NCBI GenBank assembly: GCA_002205965.3
Contig: NADL03000459.1
Location: 1,178,001 to 1,242,000 of the forward strand
DNA length: 64,000 nucleotides
Reading direction: 5' to 3'
Source: Kappaphycus alvarezii
Taxonomy: Eukaryota; Rhodophyta; Florideophyceae; Gigartinales; Solieriaceae
Positions 1 through 9,006 of the stretch are shown here, piece by piece. A program made the position numbers and the translations under genes. The first letter of the stretch is position 1; every line of letters starts with the position of its first letter. The notes beneath the pieces were generated by a model. It was given only the letters and a program-made list of their open reading frames with translations, was not told the DNA's origin and did no database searches.

Positions 1-309
1 CGATTGAATCACAGCTGCACTTGGCTCTAATGACTGCAAACGAGGCCCCCCAAAATGCAAATACGTTCCTGACGGTACTTTGTTGTTGGTTTGTAGGGGA
101 ACAGTCATCTTGGTCTGACAAATCCCTCTCTGCAGTCTGTGCGGCGTCATACGACTTATTCAGGAGTGCGGCAATGCGTGTGGGACTGATAGTTTGGTTC
201 AGCATTTGCGGTGGGTTTTGTGAAGGTTGCGAAGTAGTTGATGTCGTGCCGTTTCGGTGAGCGGAAGATTCCATTGAGAGGTCGAACAATTTGTGACGAA
301 ATGACTTAG

Positions 310-1330
310 ATGTGATGCAGCTGCGGGGAATGGGGGACGGGTGCGAATGGGCAGTGTGTGCGGTTGAGGGGCGCGGAGGCAAAGCAAATGAGTGGTGGGT
401 GCTGTTGTGGGGAGTGGGGGTGAATGAACGAGCGTCGGGTGTACTTGTAAGTAGTGGTAGGGGACGCAAACGGGCAGTGTGTGCGGTCGAGGGAGCCAGG
501 GAGATAAGAAAAAGCCTTAGGCGCGGCTGTGGGGAGCGGCAGGAGATTCGAACAATCCTTGGACGGGGTTTTGAGGAGACGGGAGGAATGAACAAGCCTT
601 GGGTGTGGTTGCGAGTATTGGTGAGGGTGCAAACAGGAGGTGTGTGCGGTTTTGGGGGGCGTGGGGAAGGCGAGCAAGCCTTGAGCGCGGTTGTGGGGAG
701 TGCAGGGGGGACGAGCCTTTGGTATGGTTCTGGAGAGTCGGGGGGTATAAACGAGCCTTCGGTGGAATGTGGGGAGTGGAAGGGGATAAACGAGCCTTTA
801 GTAAGGCTTTGGAGAGTCGGGGTATAAACGAGCCTTCGGTGCGGTGTGGAGAGTGGGTGGATGCCACACTGGCGGTACGTGCGGTTGTGGAGAATCGGGG
901 AGGCGAATAAGCCTTGGGCTTGGTTGTGGGGAGTGCGAGGGTCGATAAAATAGCCTTGGGTGTGATTTTGGGGAGTCTGGGGGGTGAACGAGCCTTCGGC
1001 GCGGTGTGGGGAGTGGGGGTGGATGCCAACTGGCGTTTCTTGCGGTTGTGGGGAATGAAGGTGGGGTGCGAACCGTCAGTGGGTGCGGTTGTGGGGAGTA
1101 GGGGAATTGAATGAGCGATGGGTGCGGTTGCGGGGACTGTACGGAAATGGGAACGAGCGGTGGGTACGGTTGTATTGAGTCGAGGAGAATGCGAAAAGGC
1201 CTTGGATGTGGTGGTTGGGATAGGGTCTGAAAATGGAGCGAGGGGTGGGTACGGTCGTGCGGAGAGGGGTTTAAATGGGATCGAGCGGTGGGTGTGGTTG
1301 CGGGGAGAGTGTAGGGAATGGGAGGGATGA
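310..1330. repeat. G-rich degenerate minisatellite, period about 39 bp
   Basis: A purine/G-rich stretch is built from imperfect units whose core reads roughly AGCCTTSGGTGCGGTTGTGG followed by GGAGTSGGGGG and RATRAACG. The AGCCTT word recurs at 677, 714, 754, 793, 831, 910, 952 and 991, giving spacings of 37-42 bp and one double step. From about 1,110 the word drifts to GAGCGRTGGG, still spaced near 40 bp. Because 39 is a multiple of three, long open frames run through the array, mostly on the minus strand as Pro/Arg/Lys-rich 13-residue repeats. Open frames overlap on both strands, so coding function is doubtful. I read it as non-coding tandem repeat unless transcript evidence says otherwise. 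Confidence 0.7.
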
Positions 1331-1795
1331 GTGGGTTATGTCGTGAGGAGATGGTGAAGATTGGGAATGAGTTGTGGGTGAGGGCGTGGGCAGTGGGTGG
1401 GCAGTGGGTGCGATCGGTTGGTGCGGTTTTGGTGAGAGTGTGGGAAATGAAAAAGAGCGGTGGGTTCGATTGTGAGGAGAAGTTGAAGGCAAATAGGTTG
1501 GCTGTGGGGGCTGTGTTGGTATGACGTGCGGACGGTCTAAAGGGTGGTCGATGGGAAAGCAAAGGGAGACGGTGGAGGCGAATAGGTTGGGTACGAGAAC
1601 TGGGATGGTGTGACTTGTAGTGGAGGGAAGGATGGTGGGTTGGTTTCCAAGAAAGCAGAGGAAGGGAGCTGCTCGGAGCAAGGTGTGCGGTTATGCGGAG
1701 AAACAGAGGAAAAGTGGTTGGGTGGACAGCCCTGTGTGTGTGAGAAATCCAAGTTGGAATTTGTTGGAAGCTGGTTCGTTTCTCGTTTCAAAGTG

Positions 1796-1824
1796 TGACC
1801 GGGAAATCCCAGATTTCCCGGTCA
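1796..1824. repeat. Perfect 13-bp inverted repeat with 3-nt loop
   Basis: TGACCGGGAAATC, loop CCA, GATTTCCCGGTCA. All 13 pairs are Watson-Crick. It sits just downstream of the G-rich array and could form a stable hairpin in either strand. No element boundary is visible next to it. Confidence 0.85.
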
Positions 1825-1830
1825 GGGTTT

Positions 1831-2358
1831 GAAATGCTGAAACAAACGTGGCCAGCTGGGCTTCCCTGATTGGCTTTTCATTTTACATTTTTTCAATGTT
1901 TCACGTTTCAAAAAGTTATAGAACGCCCCTGAGTGAGTAACATTCATAATGCCGCTTGAAACTAAACGACAGGAACTGATTTGAATCGACACAAAATCTG
2001 TTGATGAAATTAAAAAAATTGCTTCAACGGAATCAGCGATCCAAGATATATTGAATTACAGGGGACGGTTGACGGAGCACACAAGACATACTGTCCTTGA
2101 GTAGAAGGAGAACAAAAGGCGATCCGCCGTCGACAGGTCACAAAATAAACAGAGATAAAGGTCCACGTTCCGTCAGGTTATGGGCAAAAACGAACAAACA
2201 TTTCCGGCAACTCCCCACCATCTTACCGAACGCGCAACCACGCTACCAGAAGGGCTCAAGCTGCCCCATTCACTGATCTCACCAGAGGAATCCTCCACTT
2301 CGCCAAACTATCAGCGTCCGACAGCGACCCACCATATCAATCATCTAACCAACCCACC
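1831..2358. other. Intergenic, no recognised feature
   Basis: AT-richer sequence between the hairpin and the copia-like gag relic. It may include the remains of the 5' end of that retroelement, but I see no clear LTR border or primer-binding site. Confidence 0.4.
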
Positions 2359-3078
2359 ATGAACACACTCAGCATACTAAAAACCTCCAAACTTGACAGA
2401 TCCAACTATGCGCCCTGGCTTTTATCTCAAACGGGTGCCACCGATTCGATCCAAGCTAGGGAACACGTCGATTCCGACCCACCCCCCGACCGATCCAGCC
2501 CAGCTAGCCAAGCTTGAACATAAAAGTGACATACTATTATGCGCCCTCATCGATAGCATACCACCAGAAATTGCCAATCTCATCATCAAACCGGGTTCAA
2601 ACTCTACACCCGCCAGCGTATCCAGCAAGTACAAAAGTACCTGGAAACCAATTGAGCAAGTGACCACCAATACCTCAAGTCCGTAGCAGAGAACACGCAC
2701 TTCACAGAAAATCAAGATATCCACAAATACCTAGCTAATCCCGAATCCATTCGTGCTCAAATGATCGCCACCGACTATCCCAACTATCAAGATATTGGAA
2801 ACCCGACCACAACAGTGACCTTCATGATAAACAGACTTCGCCATAACACCATCGCGGCTCCGATAGGCATGCAAATGCTCAGCAATAAGCCCAAGGACCC
2901 CAAAGAATTAGTTCATCGCTTCAACGAACTCAAGATGTTCTTCACCTCGACAGGAGCCGCATCATCCTCTGGTTCACTGATCGCTGATACCACCGCGGCT
3001 ATCTTAGCAGTACAAAAAATCCTGTTGTATCCTCCCATTGATTATTTTCTGGCGGGCATCGATAATGACACTTCGTAG
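2359..3078 (+). pseudogene. Ty1/copia-like Gag relic
   Basis: Reading from ATG 2359 gives a start typical of copia-type Gag proteins: a leucine-rich lead, then LDRSNYAPWLLS, matching the family pattern 'L-x-G/R-x-N-Y-x-x-W'. The frame breaks near 2510 and continues at +1 with KSDILLCALIDSIPPEIANLI, the second hallmark of the UBN2/Gag fold. It then returns to the first frame near 2690 (HQYLKSVAENTHF onward) and runs to the stop at 3078. Two frameshifts make it a relic. No zinc knuckle or protease follows. Instead, unrelated minus-strand coding sequence begins, so the element was cut or overrun there. Family assignment rests on motif resemblance only. Confidence 0.55.
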
Positions 3079-3199
3079 TTGGCCTACCAACTGCGGTAGG
3101 GTGGAAGCCCAACTTCCCCCTGGAGGTGACAGGATGGAATCCAAGAAATTCTTAACGACATGTGCTGCCGTCTCATGATACCCCACCGGTCCGTAATTC

Positions 3200-5014
3200 A
3201 TACCTCAGGAAGGAAATGTAGCATCCACAATAGTTGACGCTTGTTCCACTTCTGGGAGTTCCTTACACGCCGGTTCTTCCCGCTTTAAACGCTTTGAGGG
3301 CGGCGAGTCTTCCCCAGAAGAGAGAATGATGACCTCGGAAACTTGATATTGTCCCGCGGGATGATCATTAGAAGTAACCTGCGAAGATTCCCTACGCGGA
3401 CGAGTCTCTCCCCGCCTTTCTTCTAATTCGGGGTTCTGGGCTTAACGCCTGACAAAGAAGTGCTTGAGAAGAACCTCTCCCTGGTTCTTTCCGTTGGCTC
3501 ATCTTGCCGAGCTGACGAAGAGACGTCGGCGAAAGTACGCGCCTCGCAGATGTCCCCTCGTCCCTCAGGGCCCCGACCTCTATTTGCGAAGGAACCTCCA
3601 GATGCCGCGCCCGACGGGCGGTCCTGCCGAATCGCCCTGCGACAACGGGCCTCTGCCTCATCAATTGCCTGATTAGACCACGGGTCGTACCAAATGAAGT
3701 CTCGCGCCGCCCCAAACCGTGATCGGCAATAAGTGTAGCGCTGAGCGCTGCCACGCTGACTGTCTCTCCGCTGTACCCGCGTCCAGTCTGCTTGATCCAC
3801 CACTCGATTTAAGACTAACCAATCACCATACCCTTCCTCACCAAGGACAACTCGCAGCACGTCCGGACCAAGTCGATCGAGCGCATCACGGATTCAAGGA
3901 GGTATCTACCACAGCCGATAGGTATCGTATACCTCCCAGATGACGAAGCAGACCACACATATGGTCCAACCGGTACAGTGTACAACCCACCAAGCGGAGG
4001 AGCTATTCGCCAATACATCAGAGCCACGATATGCAAACACTGGAGGAAGCTCGGCCCATACACTCCACGGAACCTCCCACTCTTCCCACCAAGAAGGTAC
4101 AGCAATGCACCGAGAACGCAGCCCCAAAGGTTTCCAGCATTCTGCCTCCGGTTGGTGCTACTGGATGAAACAGCCGAACTCGGACCGGCAATGCCATTCG
4201 TACCGCACCGTGCTGGACCAGAATGAGAGATCTGCCTTCTTTACCTTGCGGTAATCATGGAACAACACTTGTTCTGCCCATAAGACCGCCTGTGAATGTA
4301 CATCGGCCGTAATGCCCATCTCGGTCCAGTTGTGAACCACCTCCTCCATCCTACGCAGAGACTGCGCATACTGGTGTTCCCCAGGAGAACGGCTACACCA
4401 CAGGTCCAGCGGGCGAGGACCAACGTCAGGAAATAAGGGGCCGTTGAGCAACCGCAAGTTGTCAGCCAAGCGTTCAACCTGGTCGCTCCGACGGAACTGA
4501 CGGGGAGGTAGTGGCACCCACCTACCCGCCCTCCACCGACGATAACGCGTGCCCAAGTCAGCGGAGTGCATCGAAACTCGCGCCCCCACTCGAATGACCG
4601 CAACGCATTGGACGTTATTCCCCCTGGTAGTACCAGCCGCGACCCCTCCCACCGCATGTACCTCCGCATACACTGGTCGTCCTGAAACTGGCAGACATCA
4701 AGCCACGGAGCACGCGAGAAACGATAGGGTTCCTCCGACATCAGACGGAGCTCATGCTCTTCTTGGATGGAGCGCGGGAATATCCCAAACTGAAAAGCCG
4801 CTTGCAGTGAATATGAAGGAACGGGCTTGTGAGAAGATGAAGGGGAACGGGCGAGAGAAGACAGAAGAGGGATTGGGACAGTGTGATCTGTGGAGCTGGT
4901 GCAGGTAACGGTGTACAAAGTGGGATGGGAACTCTGCGAATCGGTGAACGGCGAAAAAGGACCCAAGCTATGGCAACGAATATGCCGAAAAAGGAACCAA
5001 GGGTTGGATGCCAA
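3200..5014 (-). pseudogene. Unrecognised broken coding region, Gag-like
   Basis: Protein-like sequence of biased, GC-rich composition runs on the minus strand through several frames. One frame spans about 5014-4560 (LRLMSEEPYRFSRAPWLD). A second spans about 4600-4158 (QVERLADNLRLLNGPLFPDV, then WAEQVLFHDYRKVKKADLSF). A third covers 4105-3815, and a fourth covers 3860-3423 (RDFIWYDPWSNQAIDEAEAR, then Arg/Gly-rich and Glu/Ser-rich tails). At least three frameshifts are needed to join them. The order helical N-terminal part, tryptophan-rich middle, basic Arg/Gly tail would suit a retroelement Gag. I do not recognise a family, and it could equally be a decayed host gene. Confidence 0.35.
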
Positions 5015-5242
5015 AACGAGGTTTATTCATTTTTGGTGATGTTGTCGTAACTACTATATTCGCCGATTCGGCACCCGCGCATGCAGTGACCTACCCATTT
5101 GGGGTCTTGCCCCTTCCCGTGGTTGTAATCTCCCGGAGGTGCGTCGGAGTACCGCAGCTTACAGTTATTGCGATTATATAACTGTACGTCAATAAAACAG
5201 GCGAACGTGGAAAACGTGTACAACCCCGATTTAGGGTTGATA

Positions 5243-5262
5243 TTTGGGGAGGCCTCCCCAAA
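5243..5262. repeat. 20-bp perfect palindrome
   Basis: TTTGGGGAGGCCTCCCCAAA is exactly self-complementary. It lies immediately beside the tRNA-like element at 5278-5345 and may belong to the same short repeat. Confidence 0.85.
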
Positions 5263-5277
5263 AATGGGGAGACCCCG

Positions 5278-5345
5278 CACCTCGAACCCGGAACCTTCAC
5301 GCCAGGCTCCCGAGGCACTCCCACCTGGGCCAAATGGCCCAAGTT
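5278..5345 (-). repeat. tRNA-like (SINE-type) segment with A and B boxes
   Basis: On the minus strand TGGCCCAGGTGG (5321-5332) fits the RNA polymerase III A box. About 40 nt further on, GGGTTCGAGGTG (5278-5289) fits the B box. The intervening sequence does not fold into a proper cloverleaf and the T stem does not pair, so it is not a functional tRNA. A tRNA-derived SINE or a tRNA pseudogene is the likely explanation. Confidence 0.35.
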
Positions 5346-5579
5346 GGTACTACAGTAACCAAAAAAGGGAATATTTTGAATATCGAAAAAACCACGGTAA
5401 GGCGCGCTTAGCTAGCAGTATAGTCGGATACTGCAGCGGACACCCGTTTTACTGATGCCATAAAGTTACGACGCTCAGAAGGGAAATATGTAGTGAAATT
5501 GGCACACATACTGTACTGCCATCGGCAGAGCTAATTTTGGTGATCTTTTTTTGATCTGATTCACCGCTAACCAGCAGGC

Positions 5580-5599
5580 ACTGTACTGTACAGTACAGT
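5580..5599. repeat. Palindromic (TACTG/CAGTA)n pentamer cluster
   Basis: ACTGTACTGTACAGTACAGT is a perfect 20-bp palindrome made of the pentamer TACTG switching to its complement CAGTA at the centre. The same motif recurs at many places in this window. It lies in the part of copy 1 that is absent from the sister copy at 11.8 kb. Confidence 0.8.
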
Positions 5600-6062
5600 A
5601 AGGACAATTTTCTTTTGTCGCCCACTATTATTTTTGGTACTGTATCCTCACCCGATGGGGCTTGAGGGTTTGCAATCTGGACCACTCGGCCCCCAAATGG
5701 GACCTGATATTTTCGCAAGTGAAAGGAACTTATTGGGCCAAGTGTCAACTTTGCTTATCTCTAACTTGGCTGACCCTAACCTCACTCACACCGCCGTCCT
5801 AGATAACCCTAAAATAGTTAACTAGTATTTATACCTACCTGGCCACTAGGGCCCCAGATTAAACAGCTACCCGGTGTTAGCTCTGAACTTGACTCCCAAC
5901 TTCCGCCTTTGCAGAAACCTTGCCAACGGCACCTTTGGCTATAGCCACGTTTATCCGCACGGGTCTCCCTTTCTATTCCCCCTCTCTATCCAACATTATA
6001 CTACCCCTTTTATTGTTTGTTTGTGATATTTGCTCACGCTTGGCGCCCCGGACTCCGGCGTC

Positions 6063-6072
6063 TATATACAAA
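6063..6072 (+). promoter_or_regulatory. TATA-like box in retroelement LTR, copy 1
   Basis: TATATACAAA in the context GCGTCTATATACAAATAGG, matched by TATATATAA at 12342-12350 in the second copy. Conservation between diverged copies and position ahead of the hairpin leader support a promoter role. Confidence 0.5.
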
Positions 6073-6085
6073 TAGGAACTTCGAG

Positions 6086-6139
6086 GTTGTCGTTGGTGAC
6101 AACATCCTAATCTCCAAAGGAGATAATCAGCAAAGCTGA
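6086..6139 (+). other. Three adjacent hairpins in retroelement leader
   Basis: GTTGTC-gttggt-GACAAC (6086-6103), ATCTCC-aaa-GGAGAT (6110-6124) and TCAGC-aaa-GCTGA (6127-6139) follow one another closely. In the second copy only the first stem is kept, with a different loop (GTTGTC-gtctgt-GACAAC, 12365-12382). The other two are eroded there. This could be a structured 5' leader used for packaging or translation of the element's RNA; the function is inferred only. Confidence 0.5.
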
Positions 6140-6482
6140 CCCAATACTACATCTTCTTCGTCCTGTATTACACCCCTGATGTCTACGGTTCTTTGGAATC
6201 GACCCATACCAAGTTTCTAGCATTCCGCGGACCAGGGTCCGGCCTTACAACCCGGAGGACAAGTATACCGTCCATCCGCCCAAGGAATTACCCTCGTTCT
6301 TCCAACCCAGTTCTCCTCGCCGTCGGCGGGCTGTGCTACTGCATCGCAGGGTGCTTAAAGAGAAAGAGGGACAGCGAACACCCTGTGAGTCTTCGTGTCT
6401 GTGTGTTGGATTTCTCATTGTCTGACGGTGTTCCGTTCCTAGACGAGAAGAACTGCGCACCGCGCATAGCACTACATTTCGG

Positions 6483-6780
6483 TTAGTAGGCCAACAAACA
6501 GGCAGATCTAATTCTTGTTGAGGTCATTTTAGCTCGTATTATTTTTTGAAGCCTCCATAGAGAGTATGCGTTTGTGATGCTCTGCAATTTTTTTGGCGTT
6601 CCCGTGCTTTTCTTTTTGCCATAAGTATCCATATTCTTGAGGTAGTTGAGGAAAACATTCTTGCTCCTTCCGACGTGTTTGGCAATGCTGCGAGCGCTAG
6701 TCCCAATAAATGCCAGTGCCGCATTTTCGCCGTTTTCTTCTTCCGTTAGTTGCTTTGCTTTTCCCGTTGTTTCAGGTAAG
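6483..6780 (-). pseudogene. Tc1-like transposase N-terminal relic
   Basis: A minus-strand frame reads a helix-turn-helix start resembling Tc1/mariner transposases: LTEEENG, then GTSARSIAKHVGRSKNVFLN, YGKKKSTGTPKKL and LQKIIRAKMTSTRIRS. The order HTH, Gly-Lys linker (GRPR-like in intact relatives), second HTH is the same as in the nearly intact copy at 27-28 kb, but divergence is large. Nothing catalytic follows; the relic ends where the LTR copy begins. It cannot be the missing N-terminus of the next relic, because on the minus strand the order would be wrong. Confidence 0.55.
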
Positions 6781-7499
6781 GGATGACTCTGTTTTGATGT
6801 TGTTGTGTTTAAGAGAGGTGTTCGTGACACAAACAAAGGATTTTTCCTACATTTCTATCAATTTACAAGAGCGCAGTTGCATTTAACGAGTGCTGTCCCT
6901 ATCTTTTTTCACAACTCATATTCATAAAGAACTGAAATATTCACTTCCAACTTTTATTCAATCACTTATTCGTTGTTTTATTAATTTAATATCTAGTTAT
7001 CGATAAGTTCCGTGGAAATTTCACGTTTCGCGCCACTTAAAGTGAACTTATCGGGGTATTCGGGGTATCCTAAGTTTTTTGACAGCACAGTAGTACCAAC
7101 CCATGCGTTTCGGCATTTTTTGAAGTACTGCAGCTCCTAATACTGTACATAGAGTATTATAACTCTAAAAATTAGCTTGTGTCCATGTAAGTGTGGCAAC
7201 ATCAGTAAGATCACCCTCGATATAGTGCCAAATTTGGAGAAATGGATGTGACTGGGACTAATCGAAGCGTTGACCTGTAGTTAGAATGTTCACAACCGTG
7301 TTGAAATGGTGTTGCACATCCCAATTGACCCCTTCTGAAAATATAGGGCCATTTACAATCAAAGCAATAAAAGCAATCTCTATAAGCACAACTAATCGAG
7401 CGTATGACCCCTCGCTTAACAATAACTTCAACAACACGAACTCACACAGACGCAACATTTTACTTCCGAAGTTATAACTGCAGTTGCTTCCAACAAGAA

Positions 7500-8290
7500 A
7501 AAACAATTCTTAAGGTCAGCAACAGTACAAAAATGACGCTTAATGAGGTAAAAATTCCTCTGTAAGACGCTCCGAAGGGTTTCAATTGGGTTAAAATCAA
7601 GCGAGCGGCCGATTACTTCATCAAACGTATACCCTTTCCCGTAAATCAGTCCATATATTTTTTTCTCACATGAATAAGGGCGTTGTATGGCTGAAAGTTT
7701 CAGTTAATTGCCGTAAAATCACCCTCTTTGGTAACAAATTCTTTTCCGTTGACTTGACGTAGCTTTTAGATGTTTGTCGTTCTATCAGGACTTGCGAATC
7801 TCAAAATTATCTCTAGGAAAAGCCTAACACACCATAATACTACACTATCTCGCTTTTACGTAATAGGTGCTCAGTAAATTCCCTTAAACCATACTAATAG
7901 CAGCGTGTTTCATATTTTTTATCGAAAGTGAAACTTTTCCATCAAAAAATACCGCATGGGACCATTTTTTCACGGCCAATGTGCTTTGTTTTGGTTTCCA
8001 ATTCATTTGAGCAACTTTGTGAGCTTCAGTGAGAGGTGCGGCGCTCTTTACCTTTATGAAGCGCAGTTTACTGTTATGTTTTGATAGTGGCGGCCTGAGA
8101 TACAAAAAAGTCTAAATTGAGCTTGTCGCGAATCACCCTATATGTTTTTTTCCGCTCGGAGCCGCCCGAACCAGTTTCCGCTCTGCTTTCTCGGGAAATT
8201 TTAGAGCCCTAACAGATCTGCTGATCTCTTTATGAATCTGCGGAGCGTCATTTCTGCTCCTGCCCACCTATTGGCAACTGCCGGAATACT
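7500..8290 (-). pseudogene. Tc1-like transposase catalytic-domain relic
   Basis: Reading the minus strand through several frames gives the family landmarks in order. They are AAPLTEAHKVAQMNWKPKQ with W-SHAVFFDGKVS (cf. V-FSDEKKF, first catalytic Asp), then FQPYNALIHVRKK (cf. FQQDNAxIHxS, second Asp), then RSLDFNPIETL (cf. SPDLNPIENxW, catalytic Glu) and the VYxxGRxF-like tail RNFYLIKRHF. The second Asp reads Tyr (TAC) at about 7690. Many stops and frameshifts show an old copy. No terminal inverted repeats were found. Confidence 0.6.
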
Positions 8291-9006
8291 GAGACATTCC
8301 CCTTTGTAGGCGAAAATGTTTCCACTCTATAGCTCGAAGTGATGTGTACCTCTCGACATTTATGGATGCTATTCGACTGTATGTGGTGTAGGGGAGAATA
8401 GTGGAGTCTGTTTTTCGCTTATATTTTTTGAATTTTTCCCCTGGTTCAAGAGATTGTTATCCTGCCGTATCCATTCAGGCGCGGTTTATTTGATACGATG
8501 GTCTTTGATTAGTCTTTTATGATTTTGGTATAAATAAAAATGTCTTCTTTCGGGTTTTTTGTACATTTGATTTCAAATAATAGATTTATTGATAAATTTA
8601 ATGGGCACATTTGGAGATATATAAAACTTATAGGTGTCGCACAAAAACAAGCGGCACTGAACTATAGGCAAATTCGGGTAACTCTTACCGCAGTTGTCGG
8701 AAGAGAAAAGTGACGGGAAAAAATAATCTTAATCGTCAATGTAGCTGTTCAAAAACAGCTTGAGCTGATGATTATTAAATCGTGAATTGTTATAGTACTG
8801 TAAAGTACTTTGTTTTGTGGCAAATGACTAGGATCTAACCTTTTTGGTACAGAACATTGCATTAGGTTGCTGTTATGCACTAGTTGTACGTACAGTTTCG
8901 CTCTCTCTGCCCCCTTCGCTCATCTGCTCTTTGTCTGCTCTTCAGTCTACTTGAATGTACAAGCTATCATCATTTGAATTTGCTCTGTTTAGAGAACAGC
9001 GACAAG
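8291..9006. other. Intergenic, no recognised feature
   Basis: AT-rich sequence without convincing coding potential. It includes one TACTG/CAGTA-type motif near 8795-8810 (TAGTACTGTAAAGTACT). Confidence 0.4.

Larger units (their letters stand above)
5489..6476 (+). repeat. LTR/leader repeat, copy 1 of an LTR retroelement
   Basis: This ~988-bp block is repeated in direct orientation at 11767-12756. Similarity is clear from TGTAGTG at the left edge to ACTACA at the right, with a more diverged stretch around 5545-5650. It carries a TATA-like box at 6063-6072. Downstream is a hairpin GTTGTC/GACAAC (6086-6103), then two more small hairpins, then a Gag-like start in which VRPYNPEDKYTVHPPKELP can be read at about 6235-6300. 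The layout (promoter, structured leader, Gag start) suggests LTR plus 5' leader rather than a bare LTR. Copy 1 ends abruptly where a minus-strand Tc1-like relic begins. Confidence 0.6.

Noticed and set aside
312-1681. Overlapping open frames of up to 254 codons on both strands in the G-rich array, considered as genes
   Set aside because: They arise from strong strand bias and a period divisible by three; opposing strands are open at once and no domain is visible. Kept only as a finding about the repeat.
6483-8290. The two Tc1-like relics as halves of one gene
   Set aside because: On the minus strand the N-terminal piece lies downstream of the catalytic piece, so they must be separate copies.
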